DNA from: an uncultured bacterium
Lineage (GTDB): Bacteria > Cyanobacteriota > Vampirovibrionia > Gastranaerophilales > Gastranaerophilaceae
Assembly: GCA_902795965.1 (NCBI GenBank)
Contig: CADBNI010000031.1
Location: 1-64,000 of the forward strand
Direction: 5' to 3'
Length of the DNA stretch: 64,000 bases
Under the pieces are notes generated by a model that did no database searches, was not told where the DNA came from, and saw nothing but the letters and a program-made list of their open reading frames with translations. How positions within the stretch are numbered: position 1 is the first letter of the stretch; each line of letters starts with the position of its first letter. This document shows, piece by piece, positions 41,969-52,849 of this stretch. A program made the position numbers and the translations under genes.

Positions 41969-42044
41969 AGCATTTCTCCTATATATTCCCCCGTATATAT
42001 AGAAAAAATTTTAGCCCAAAATAGTTGCTACGGGCGCAATGCGA

Positions 42045-42064
42045 CCATACCATACCATACCATA
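42045..42064. repeat. Four tandem CCATA repeats in the leader of the HExxH gene
   Basis: The pentamer CCATA is repeated exactly four times, next to the predicted transcription start of the minus-strand gene. Such short tandem repeats can gain or lose copies during replication. Confidence 0.7.
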
Positions 42065-42189
42065 GAGGCATTATAAGCGGATTTCAGCCTGTTTTAAATT
42101 AATTTTTACAAAAGTTTACAATTTGGGTTTGACTAAATTTTGATTTTCTTACTTTGCCATTATTATAAGATATTTTATCATTTTAACTA

Positions 42190-42262
42190 CCTCTCCCCTT
42201 GCGGGAGAGGTCTGTTTTCGACTTGAGCGGAATGCGAAAGTCTGAAAACAGGGTGAGGGGTG
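42190..42262. repeat. Family A palindromic element, first of an inverted pair
   Basis: CTCTCCCC and GGGAGAGG, then the core TGTTTTCGACTT...AAGTCTGAAAACA, and the end GGGTGAGGGG. It is the inverse orientation of the copy that follows 21 bases later. This 41969-42427 gap contains no gene; beyond the repeats I see only the promoter of the HExxH gene. Confidence 0.75.
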
Positions 42263-42283
42263 ACATGTTTGATTTTCTTTTAT

Positions 42284-42360
42284 ACCCCTCACCCGAATTT
42301 CTAATATTCGAGCAAGCTCTCATATTGAAATTCTACCCTCTCCCGCAAGGGGCGAGGGTA
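42284..42360. repeat. Family A palindromic element, second of an inverted pair
   Basis: ACCCCTCACCC, the core GAATTTC...GAAATTC with inner AATAT/ATATT and GAGC/GCTC arms, then CCCTCTCCC and GGGGCGAGGG. It is almost identical to the copy at 14-97. Confidence 0.8.
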
Positions 42361-42427
42361 GAAAAATTTCTTAACTTGTTAACCTCAACAATAAATTAGA
42401 AAAAATCCAAACTTTTGCAGTTTCCTC

Positions 42428-44968
<2,541 letters not shown>

Positions 44969-45021
44969 CTAAGTCATATCCCTTGATAGCATTGTAACAC
45001 AAACATTTCAAAATTACAAAA

Positions 45022-45195
45022 TTATTTATTTTTTGTAACGTCAGGTAAAGTTTCGGCTTTTGTAATTTTAACCGTATTATTTTCAACCTTAACTTCAAGC
45101 ATGTCTTCTTCGGGATTAACATCAATAAGCTCTAAAAGGGTTTTAGGCATAAATAAAGCCCACCCGCTCCCCGAACGTGACAATTTCTTTTTCAT
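45022..45195 (-). CDS. AbrB/SpoVT-like regulator paired with the pilin at 45301 (cassette 7)
   Basis: A 57-residue protein with a swapped-hairpin AbrB-type fold: SRSGSGWALFMPKTLLELI, then EEDMLEVKVENNTVKITK. I place the start at 45195 after GGAGGGATAT; the earlier in-frame ATG at 45207 lies before that site. It takes the position held by XRE regulators in the other six cassettes. A 12-base perfect inverted repeat lies between it and the pilin gene and reaches the pilin's -35 box. No toxin gene is next to it. Confidence 0.75.
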   Translation of the reverse strand: MKKKLSRSGSGWALFMPKTLLELIDVNPEEDMLEVKVENNTVKITKAETLPDVTKNK

Positions 45196-45205
45196 ATATC
45201 CCTCC

Positions 45206-45256
45206 ATGATTTTGTAACTACAAACACTTTACAAAATCATAGTAATAAGTTATACT
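45206..45256 (+). promoter_or_regulatory. 12-base inverted repeat and pilin promoter, cassette 7
   Basis: ATGATTTTGTAA (45206-45217) and TTACAAAATCAT (45229-45240) are perfect inverted arms around 11 bases. The right arm overlaps the -35 box TTTACA (45228-45233), which is 17 bases from TATACT (45251-45256). AGGATAATATA is directly repeated at 45268 and 45291. Confidence 0.75.
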
Positions 45257-45300
45257 GTTATATTATAAGGATAATATACTTATATTAGAAAGGATAATAT

Positions 45301-45888
45301 ATGAAAAAAATTAAAGGTTTCACCCTTGCGGAAGTTTTAATTACTTTAGGTGTAATTAGCATAGTTGCTGCCATGACATTACCCACAATCATTCAAAAAT
45401 ATCACAATCACGTTGTTGAAACAAAGTTAAAGAAAATATATACGGTTATGAACCAAGCTATGAGGCTGTCTGAAATTGACAACGGAGATAGAAAATATTG
45501 GCATGGTACAATACATAGCAAAAACGGAATTGAACAATATATTTTACCATACATAAAATATACAAAAGTTGAAGAAAATCCGGGAAATGGTGATAATGAT
45601 TTTGTATCTATATATTTTGCAGACGGTTCTATTTTAAGAGTCAGCAAAAAATGGAACGGGCAATACAACTATTACACAATGGATGTAGATAAATGCCAAA
45701 AATTTGATCATTATCAAGGACGTTGCATGTTTGCATTTGTATCATACACTGACAAATATTATTTTGAAAGTTTTTATTCTGAAAATCATGGAACATACGG
45801 TTGTAATAATACAGGAATGAATTGTGCTGCTCTTATACAATATAACGGTTGGAAAATTCCTAACGACTACCCTTACAAGGTTAGATAA
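45301..45888 (+). CDS. Pilin-like protein (cassette 7)
   Basis: A 195-residue pseudopilin, the smallest here: leader MKKIKG, cleavage before F7 of FTLAEVLITLGVISIVAA, then IQKYHNHVVETKLKKIYTV and a Tyr-rich soluble domain. It has four cysteines and the ending CAALIQYNGWKIPNDYPYKV, shared with the copy at 36561. Ribosome-binding site AAAGGA. It is divergent from an AbrB-type gene and convergent with the nuclease at 45892 (three-base gap). Confidence 0.88.
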   Translation: MKKIKGFTLAEVLITLGVISIVAAMTLPTIIQKYHNHVVETKLKKIYTVMNQAMRLSEIDNGDRKYWHGTIHSKNGIEQYILPYIKYTKVEENPGNGDNDFVSIYFADGSILRVSKKWNGQYNYYTMDVDKCQKFDHYQGRCMFAFVSYTDKYYFESFYSENHGTYGCNNTGMNCAALIQYNGWKIPNDYPYKVR

Positions 45889-45891
45889 AAA

Positions 45892-46521
45892 TTACATGCA
45901 AATTTTTCCGTATTCGCAAAAATCACATGATTTAAACCGCTCGATTTCGGGTTCGCCCAAAAGTCGGGCGATTTTATCGCAAATATCGACAATTCGCTTT
46001 TCGTATTCGTTTGATTTTTCCGCATCAAACGGTATAACGCAATTTTGATTATTTTTCAAATCTATATAAACAAAACTTACTTTTGCACCCGTTTTTTTTG
46101 ACAAGCACAACAAATAAACCATTGTTTGAAAATCGTATTCGGGATTTTTCGGGATTGAACCCGTTTTGTAATCAAGAATAAAATATTCGCCCGAATTTTC
46201 ATCTTTCACAACAGCGTCAAGCCTTCCGCCAACCCAATATTCGCCAACCCTGCACGAAAGATTATATTCGGAATTAACGTATTTTTTTTGGAAAAATTCG
46301 TTGGTTTTCAAACTCTCCCAAACTCTTTGCTCATCAGCATTCAATACTTTTTCAAGTTTTTCGATATTATCTCCGCGAAGATAATAATTCGCAAGTGCGT
46401 GAATTTTTTTACCTTTTTCAAAAAACGAGGCTTTTTGCGGAACGGAAATTCCCTCAACATATTTGTAAAAATACTTTTTCGGACAGGTTTGGAATGTTTT
46501 CAGCATATTCGGACTATACAC
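45892..46521 (-). CDS. PD-(D/E)XK nuclease with a probable Fe-S cluster (RecB/AddB type)
   Basis: The 209-residue nuclease has the catalytic pattern GRLDAVV (about residue 100) and FILDYKTG (about 117-124). Four cysteines (C13, then C199, C202, C208) are arranged as in AddB and Cas4, where they bind a 4Fe-4S cluster. It overlaps the helicase gene by eight bases, so the two products probably form one helicase-nuclease. No cas1 or cas2 gene is near, which argues against Cas4. Likely role: processing of double-strand DNA breaks. Confidence 0.85.
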   Translation of the reverse strand: MYSPNMLKTFQTCPKKYFYKYVEGISVPQKASFFEKGKKIHALANYYLRGDNIEKLEKVLNADEQRVWESLKTNEFFQKKYVNSEYNLSCRVGEYWVGGRLDAVVKDENSGEYFILDYKTGSIPKNPEYDFQTMVYLLCLSKKTGAKVSFVYIDLKNNQNCVIPFDAEKSNEYEKRIVDICDKIARLLGEPEIERFKSCDFCEYGKICM

Positions 46522-49500
46522 GGTTTACCTCCTTCAAAACCTCCCCAAAAATAATATTTGGCGGTTCATCTTTTATTTTGTCATAAGACTTAACTTTTCT
46601 GCTCGTTGTAAAATAAAGATATTTCTTTGCCCTTGTAATAGCAACATAAATAAGCCTTAAATATTCCGCCAAAAGCTCTTTTCTAATCTCAAATTCCGAC
46701 TTTGGCTCATAATTCGGATTTAAGCGTTTCAGATTTTCCGTAAAATCCGATTTGATTTTAATATCATTTATATCAAGCGGAAGATTTTTTTCCGAAAATT
46801 CGGGAACAAAAACGTAATCAAATTCATCACCTTTGGATTTGTGCATTGTCATAACCTGAACCTTGCCCGCAACAAATTCTTTTGAACTTTCATCTTCTTC
46901 GGAGAAAAATTTAAAACCGCTCAAAGAAGGTTTCTTTGCAAGCTCTCCGAGTCTTTCCAAAAGTGTCGGAAAATCTTTGTAGCTCATACTCAAACGTTTT
47001 ATTAACGTAGAAATCAGATAAACATTGGATTTTTCGATTTCTGACGAAAAATAATAAAGCCCGATTTTTATAGCCAATTCTTCGGGTGCAAGATGCGAAA
47101 ACGACAACCAATAAGTCAAATCCCAATAAAACTGTTCCAGATAAATATTATTTATACCGTCACAATCAAGCTCAATAAAAGGAGTTTCGTACTTGCGAAT
47201 TTCAAGCCCCAATCTTTGCTTATACAATCCGACCTCAGCCAAAATTTCGTAATTATCCGCAACAACTTCATTATCAAACGGTTTCAAAACCATTTGCATT
47301 ACGGAAAAAATCGTTCTGAAAATAGATTTTTGTTCCAAACTTTCGCTTCGTGTAATACTTTTCAGCCCGCTGTTGTTTATAAAATTTATCCACTGACCGA
47401 CCTGAAAATTACTCCTCAAAAGTATACCGATAGTACATTTCGGGTCTTTTTTCAATGCCTGTTTAATTTCACGCAAGATATAATTTCTTTCTTCAAGCGG
47501 TTTTTCAAAAATTACGGATTTAACCGAATTTTCACTTACGGGATTACGTCCCTCAACGGGGTTCATAAAAATTTTGTAAAACGCATCTTTTGTTTCTTCT
47601 TTCGTATCAGCCCAACAAACAAGATTATTTGCGAGTGTCCAAACATCTTTTGTACACCTTTGCGAACAATTCATTTCAACACTTTCGCTTTCGGATATAA
47701 ATTTTCTGAAACCTTCAACATCAGCATTGGAAAAAGTCGTTGTAATTGCCTGATTTATATCTCCGCAACGAATTATATTCCCGTACTTTGCACTCAAAAG
47801 ATTTATAAGCCGTTGTTGAATTGAAGAAGAATCCTGCGCTTCATCTTCAATAATATATTGACAAATATTTTGATAATATTCTCTTATATCGGGATTTTCC
47901 TCCAACAATCTTACGGACGAAACGAGCATGTCGTCATAGTCAATCAAATTTCCTTCGCGCAAAATGTTTTGATATTCGTCAAAAAATGTTTTGAATTTTT
48001 CAATTTTTTTGTCATTGACATTTTCAAAATTTCCGCCTCCGATTTTAAAAACCGAAACCCCTCTGTCAAAATCGTCCGTTTCCGTTTTTTTGAGTTTAAG
48101 TTTATCGGAAATGGTACGGATTATGCGTGTTCTTTGAGTATCGTCACAAATTTCAAAATCCGAAGGCAATCCCAATCGTTCAAAATTTCCGTTTTCTTTT
48201 AAAATCCTCAGTGCAAGCCCATGAATTGTACTAATATTCGGCAAATGCGAAGAATTTCTGACCGTTTTAATTTTGTCGCGAAAATTCCTTGCAGCCGATT
48301 CCATATAAGTCATGACAAAAATATTATCGGGGTTAATTCCGCTATCCAAAAGTTTTATGATAAGCGCAAGCAAAATTGTGGTTTTGCCCGCCCCCGGAAC
48401 TGCAGAAATAGCCATTTTTCCTTTTTTGTAAGCCAAAACGGGCTTTTGATCGTCACGCGGAGTAATATTGAAGGATTTTTTATCATTTTTATCTTCTTCT
48501 TTATTTTCAACAACCTTTATAAATTCTTCAATTCCGCCAAAATTTTCCAAACCGTTTCCGTCAAAAAGGCTTGAGTACGCAAAAACATGTTCGCCCGCGC
48601 AAAGAGTAAGTTTTCTCAAAATCCTTGCGGTTTTTTCTTTGGATAATTCTATATTGTCATCTATAGTAAATTCGTCTTTCTCCCAGCCTCTTTGGAAAAC
48701 CCAAGCGTTATACAAAGGCCCCGTATCGCTTTTTATCCATTCATCACTCGAAACATCAAGCCAGAGTTGATATTTGGTTTTGACCTGATTGTCAATAATT
48801 TTTTGCGGAGTGGATATTGTCAAGTCATTTTTAGCGGTATTAAAAACAGTATAAGGATTTTCGGCAATAATCGAATTTTCAATTCTGTTGATTATATCAT
48901 CTTGACGTGAAGCAAAATCTTTTCCCAAAACATTTTCAAAATCTTCAAGTTGTTTGATAAAAAAGTTGAATTTTGTGATTTCTGAGGGATTTATAGTGGT
49001 AAAATCCGCCACGTTATAGATATCATAAACTTTTTCGGATAATTTTTCATCACTGCTCTTGAGTTTGGCAAGAATTTCACCGAACTTTTGATATTTTTCG
49101 GTGTATTCATCAAGTTTGAATTTATGTTCAATAATCTCACCCGATCTCAAAAACTCCGACAAAATATTCCTGCAATGCTTGACGGGAATTCCCAAAAATT
49201 CCGAAAGAATTACACGCAATTCAAACTCTGAAATTGTCATGCCCCCCGCAAGTTTGAGTATTGCAAGAACGGATTTTACAAGTTTGTTTTGAACAAGTTT
49301 TTCACTACCCGACAAAAACGTCAAATTGCATTTAAGATTTTCTTTCAATGAAAATTTGAGCATGTCGTCAATTACGGGAGTAATAACGGAAATTTCGGAA
49401 GGAAGGACATTTTTGCCCAAAAGTTCTTTAATTTTTTTTACGGCTTCATCAATCATTGAGGCGCGTTTTGAAGGTGAATTTAGCGAAAAATTTTCAAGCT

Positions 49501-50362
49501 GTTCCGTATTTTCGCCCGTAACATTATTATACAATTTTTCGGCATCATCAGCCGTTTTGTTTTGTGAAACAATTTTTTCGGCATGCTCTTTAAAAAGTTC
49601 TTCAAACTTCCACACCGCGGTTCTGTCCGCACTCAAATACCCCGTTCTGCTTGCTCCTTTTGAATCGTAAGCAATAAAAACACTTTTCAGTTGAGGCTTT
49701 AAATACTCAATAAAGTCAAAGCACAAAGGAGTAATCTCATCACCGTCATCAACAAACAGGTATTTTATTTTTTGAAAGTAATCCGAATTTTTGTAAATAT
49801 AATTGAAAACAAGCCCCTGTCTTAAATAATCAAAATCACGCAGTGCAAGGGTTTTTGCCAATAATTTTTTCAAGGCTTTTTTTGCATCATCAGCAAAACT
49901 TTCACCCAAAACATTTGACCGCCATTCAATTTCATCATCATTCAAATTATTTTGAACGATTAGCGAATAACGTCTAAAAAGCTGGTGCAGCAAGGATTTT
50001 TTGGAATTGTAACCCTTAAACGGCACTTCTCTGATTATATCACTCAGCAAAAATTGAGAAACTTCAAGCCCCGCAAGGTTTGGGAGTATTGTCGGATTTT
50101 CAAACGGATTTATATTTTCAAGGAACGCCCAATTATCGTTTACGGCATTGTAAACAAGCCCGAAAAACGAATATATTTGAAGTTTTTCTATACAATCGAC
50201 GGTAAGTCTTTCAAGTGTTTTGTCAACAAATTCCTGTTTTCGACTTGAATTTTGAACTATAACCAAAATTTCCGAAGAATTAACTCCGTTGTTCAATAAT
50301 TCCGCATATTTTTCTATAAGCAAATCCGTTTTATTAGTTGATAAATCGCCCTCAATCAGCAC
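46514..50362 (-). CDS. Tandem UvrD/AddA-like helicase
   Basis: A 1282-residue protein with two superfamily 1 helicase modules. The first (about 1-600) is degenerate: its Walker A reads GDLSTNKT (residues 5-12) and its motif II YLFVDDGDE (about 201-209). The second is complete: AVPGAGKTT (about 654-662), a DYDDML segment, EDEAQD (about 839), RCGDINQAI and RLIYVAITRAKKYLYF. The plan resembles AddB-like plus AddA-like helicase parts in one chain, with the nuclease as a separate small protein. Probably a RecBCD/AddAB-like recombination enzyme. Confidence 0.85.
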   Translation of the reverse strand: MLIEGDLSTNKTDLLIEKYAELLNNGVNSSEILVIVQNSSRKQEFVDKTLERLTVDCIEKLQIYSFFGLVYNAVNDNWAFLENINPFENPTILPNLAGLEVSQFLLSDIIREVPFKGYNSKKSLLHQLFRRYSLIVQNNLNDDEIEWRSNVLGESFADDAKKALKKLLAKTLALRDFDYLRQGLVFNYIYKNSDYFQKIKYLFVDDGDEITPLCFDFIEYLKPQLKSVFIAYDSKGASRTGYLSADRTAVWKFEELFKEHAEKIVSQNKTADDAEKLYNNVTGENTEQLENFSLNSPSKRASMIDEAVKKIKELLGKNVLPSEISVITPVIDDMLKFSLKENLKCNLTFLSGSEKLVQNKLVKSVLAILKLAGGMTISEFELRVILSEFLGIPVKHCRNILSEFLRSGEIIEHKFKLDEYTEKYQKFGEILAKLKSSDEKLSEKVYDIYNVADFTTINPSEITKFNFFIKQLEDFENVLGKDFASRQDDIINRIENSIIAENPYTVFNTAKNDLTISTPQKIIDNQVKTKYQLWLDVSSDEWIKSDTGPLYNAWVFQRGWEKDEFTIDDNIELSKEKTARILRKLTLCAGEHVFAYSSLFDGNGLENFGGIEEFIKVVENKEEDKNDKKSFNITPRDDQKPVLAYKKGKMAISAVPGAGKTTILLALIIKLLDSGINPDNIFVMTYMESAARNFRDKIKTVRNSSHLPNISTIHGLALRILKENGNFERLGLPSDFEICDDTQRTRIIRTISDKLKLKKTETDDFDRGVSVFKIGGGNFENVNDKKIEKFKTFFDEYQNILREGNLIDYDDMLVSSVRLLEENPDIREYYQNICQYIIEDEAQDSSSIQQRLINLLSAKYGNIIRCGDINQAITTTFSNADVEGFRKFISESESVEMNCSQRCTKDVWTLANNLVCWADTKEETKDAFYKIFMNPVEGRNPVSENSVKSVIFEKPLEERNYILREIKQALKKDPKCTIGILLRSNFQVGQWINFINNSGLKSITRSESLEQKSIFRTIFSVMQMVLKPFDNEVVADNYEILAEVGLYKQRLGLEIRKYETPFIELDCDGINNIYLEQFYWDLTYWLSFSHLAPEELAIKIGLYYFSSEIEKSNVYLISTLIKRLSMSYKDFPTLLERLGELAKKPSLSGFKFFSEEDESSKEFVAGKVQVMTMHKSKGDEFDYVFVPEFSEKNLPLDINDIKIKSDFTENLKRLNPNYEPKSEFEIRKELLAEYLRLIYVAITRAKKYLYFTTSRKVKSYDKIKDEPPNIIFGEVLKEVNRV

Positions 50363-50507
50363 ATCATACTCCTTAATAATAATTGTAGCATGAACAATAA
50401 AAAATTTTTTTTGTCTTCATCTTAACAGACTATTGCATTTTTTTAGCTGTTAGTCTATTATAAAAGCACAAGGATAACAAGATAGCATAAAAACGGAGGC
50501 AAAAAAT

Positions 50508-50714
50508 ATGCAAGAATTAGAAGAACAGATTGGATTTTCAGCAGGACAGATTTATGAATATTTGTCAAGCAACGGAGAAGCAACTTTTTCAAAAATGAAA
50601 AAAGAATTGGATCTTAAAGGCAACTTTGCAGACTTAGGTCTTGGCTGGCTGGCAAGAGAAGGAAAAGTTGATATCTCTAAAAAAGGGACTTCTGTAAGCG
50701 TAAGACTTAAATAG
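50508..50714 (+). CDS. Winged helix-turn-helix protein (DUF2582-like)
   Basis: The 68-residue protein folds as one winged helix: IGFSAGQIYEYLSSNGEATF, then a recognition helix and the wing LGWLAREGKVDISKKGTSV. It matches the small DUF2582 family known from Bacteroidetes and others. Ribosome-binding site GGAGG. A promoter TTGCAT-17-TATTAT lies before it and a terminator follows at 50733. Its target is not known. Confidence 0.8.
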   Translation: MQELEEQIGFSAGQIYEYLSSNGEATFSKMKKELDLKGNFADLGLGWLAREGKVDISKKGTSVSVRLK

Positions 50715-50732
50715 TTTCTTTCTTAAACTTAT

Positions 50733-50760
50733 AAACACACCGCATAAGCGGTGTGTTTTT
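50733..50760 (+). terminator. Intrinsic terminator
   Basis: AAACACACCGC and GCGGTGTGTTT form a perfect 11-base-pair stem around ATAA, then a T-run. Confidence 0.9.
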
Positions 50761-50832
50761 GTTTTATAAGTATGGTAAAGTTTGATAAATTGGGTAAATA
50801 CCTTTGGTGTGCGCAGCACACGATACTTCTTA

Positions 50833-50991
50833 TAATCACCACTTAGTGAAACAGTAACAAAGCGAATTTTGTCTGAGCGATAAAGTATTGACAATATAAT
50901 GAGATTGCCACGTCCTCACTAACGTTCGGACTCGCAATGACAATAGAGTATAGCGAGTTAATTCGCTTTAGGTTGAACTTAGTGGTGATTA
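50833..50991. repeat. 159-base nested inverted repeat, MITE-like
   Basis: Outer ends TAATCACCACT (50833-50843) and AGTGGTGATTA (50981-50991) and inner arms AAAGCGAATT (50859-50868) and AATTCGCTTT (50960-50969) are perfect inverted repeats. A family B repeat (GAGATTGCCACG...CGCAATGAC, 50899-50942) lies in the middle. There is no open reading frame. The 50715-51295 gap has no gene; besides this element it holds the hairpins at 51022 and 51081. Confidence 0.7.
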
Positions 50992-51021
50992 AGCGGTCAT
51001 GGCGCAGTTTCTCTTTCTTTC

Positions 51022-51101
51022 CTCCATTTCTTTCTCTTTGCTTCGCCCAAAAACAAAGAGAAAGAAATGGAGTACAGGATGTGGGGGTGCATAGCCCCCA
51101 C
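51022..51101. repeat. Two strong hairpins, 19-base and 7-base arms
   Basis: The arms at 51022-51040 and 51054-51072 (beginning CTCCATTTCTTTC and ending AAGAAATGGAG) match over 19 bases without error around a 13-base loop. Next to them GTGGGGG (51081-51087) and CCCCCAC (51095-51101) pair. No T-run follows, so these are not simple terminators. They may be part of a larger mobile repeat. Confidence 0.7.
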
Positions 51102-51295
51102 TTTATATATTTGAATTAAAATAGCAATTACCTAAATATTTATTAATTTTTATTAAGATTTAATATACATTTAAAACCTTGTCATATCAACACTTTTCAA
51201 AATTAGTATATAAAAATTAAATAAAAAATAGCACTTTTTTATATCTGATTGTTTTTATTAAAGTATAAGGACGTCAGAGAAGAAAAGGAGAATAT

Positions 51296-51484
51296 ATGGC
51301 ACGAGTATTGATTTCTATGCCCGAAGAATTTTTGGAAAAGATTGATCAGGTTGCTGACGGAGAAAACAGAAGCCGCAGCGAACTAATCCGCGAAGCTCTG
51401 AGAACTTACATCTACAAACAAAAAGTTCGAGAGTCAACGACATCCGCAAGAAACGCAGAATTGTTGGAATCATTATTGGAATAA
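51296..51484 (+). CDS. Ribbon-helix-helix (CopG-type) regulator
   Basis: The 62-residue protein has the strand RVLISMPEEFLEKIDQVAD followed by GENRSRSELIREALRTYI, a classic ribbon-helix-helix. Such proteins are often antitoxins or plasmid regulators, but no toxin gene is adjacent. A strong ribosome-binding site AAAAGGAGAATAT precedes it and a terminator follows it, so it is a single-gene unit. Confidence 0.88.
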   Translation: MARVLISMPEEFLEKIDQVADGENRSRSELIREALRTYIYKQKVRESTTSARNAELLESLLE

Positions 51485-51511
51485 GACCGCATAAAGCGGT
51501 CTTTTTTTTGT
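51483..51511 (+). terminator. Intrinsic terminator after the CopG-type gene
   Basis: AAGACCGC and GCGGTCTT pair around ATAAA, followed by eight or more T residues. Confidence 0.9.
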
Positions 51512-51547
51512 TGTTAAAATTTAAGTAAATAGTATTGCGTATAATAA

Positions 51548-52849
51548 TTAAACAGTTCCCAAAATCGCTACCATCGTCCAAAAAACGAACTGTATCTGAG
51601 GTCTGAAAAATACCGTATCTACCATTCCGTGAACACAAACCCCAAAAACCGATATTAATGCCGTCGAAACAAGGATTACATATTTCAAATCCTGTGACTT
51701 CAAAATAAATTTTACCGAATTTTTAATCAAACTTACCAAAAATCCCAAAAATGCCACAAGTGCAAAAATTCCGCTTTCAACCGCTATTTCAAGAAAAATA
51801 TTATATGCACTCAAAGCATCAAATCCCGTTTTCATATACAATCCGTATATTTCACGGAAATTTTGGTTTCCGACCCCGATTCCCAAAAGCCAATTATCTC
51901 TGAACATATCCAGCGAAGAATGATATACATTAAATCTGAACGAATTGGAAGAATCCTGACGCATTGCAAAAATTGACAAAACTCTTGCCCGCAATGATGC
52001 CGTCATTAATATAACAGTCGTAACAAATGCCGTAACCCCGCCAACAACCGACAAATATATATGTTTATAATTTTTCCACAAAAATTTTGCCGAAACCGCA
52101 AAAATTCCGATAGCAATAATCAGCATTCCCATATAAGACCCCCGGCAACCCGTCAAAAACAGGGTCAAAGTCGACAACAATGCCAAACCCAAAATTCCAA
52201 AAGCAACCTTATACCTTTTATCAACATAAAAATATGCCGACAACCCATATAATGCAGGAATTCCCGCTACAAAATATCCGCCCAAAAGATTGGGATTTAA
52301 CGGTTTCAAAGTTCCGTAAACTCTCGTCATTACCTGTTCGGGGTTAAGGTTTGAAACATCTTGCCACGTAGAAATTTCATCAACTTTCGCAAAATTTTGC
52401 AATAAACCCACAACAGCCTCAAAACTTACGCAAAGTCCTATTGCCCCTAAAATATAAGGGATTTTGTCCTTGTTTTTACGCAAATATTGAGCGACCGACA
52501 AATAAAAAGCCAAATAAGTAAAAGTTTTGAAAAATCCTTTCAAACTCAAATAAAACAATGTCGAACCCGCAAGGCTGATTATTACAATCATGAAATAAGC
52601 CAAAAGCCAAAGTTCAAAAGTTTTGCACTCAAATTTTTCATCAGGCTTTGTCAAAATTTTAACAAACGTCAAAAAAACCGTTACAAGTGCAAGAAAACCT
52701 ATTACATCAGATGACATTACCGTTGATGCCAAAAACACCGCAATAATTGATGCGAAAATCAGCTTGTCGATATTTTGCAAAAACAAGCTGTTTTCATATA
52801 AAAATTGAGATTTTTCTCTTACAAACCCAAGAATATTATTGAACATCAT
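51548..52849 (-). CDS. O-antigen ligase/polymerase family protein (IctB-like)
   Basis: A 433-residue membrane protein with ten or more hydrophobic helices. The segment TRVYGTLKPLNPNLLGGYF and the later FLTGCRGSYMGML are typical of the WaaL/IctB group, and a long loop before LLGIGVGNQNFREIY matches the periplasmic loop of ligases. In cyanobacteria IctB relatives are annotated as bicarbonate transporters, but LPS ligase or polymerase is the better guess, since it is next to a heptose-phosphate kinase. It overlaps the DUF4330 gene by 14 bases. Confidence 0.82.
   Translation of the reverse strand: MMFNNILGFVREKSQFLYENSLFLQNIDKLIFASIIAVFLASTVMSSDVIGFLALVTVFLTFVKILTKPDEKFECKTFELWLLAYFMIVIISLAGSTLFYLSLKGFFKTFTYLAFYLSVAQYLRKNKDKIPYILGAIGLCVSFEAVVGLLQNFAKVDEISTWQDVSNLNPEQVMTRVYGTLKPLNPNLLGGYFVAGIPALYGLSAYFYVDKRYKVAFGILGLALLSTLTLFLTGCRGSYMGMLIIAIGIFAVSAKFLWKNYKHIYLSVVGGVTAFVTTVILMTASLRARVLSIFAMRQDSSNSFRFNVYHSSLDMFRDNWLLGIGVGNQNFREIYGLYMKTGFDALSAYNIFLEIAVESGIFALVAFLGFLVSLIKNSVKFILKSQDLKYVILVSTALISVFGVCVHGMVDTVFFRPQIQFVFWTMVAILGTV

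Noticed and set aside
45892-46521. Cas4 reading of the Fe-S nuclease
   Set aside because: No other cas gene or array is in the window, and the gene overlaps a UvrD-type helicase, which fits a RecB/AddB-type role.
51296-51484. CopG-type protein as the antitoxin of a toxin-antitoxin pair
   Set aside because: No toxin-like gene is adjacent: the gene has its own terminator at once, and the next gene is a large membrane protein on the other strand.
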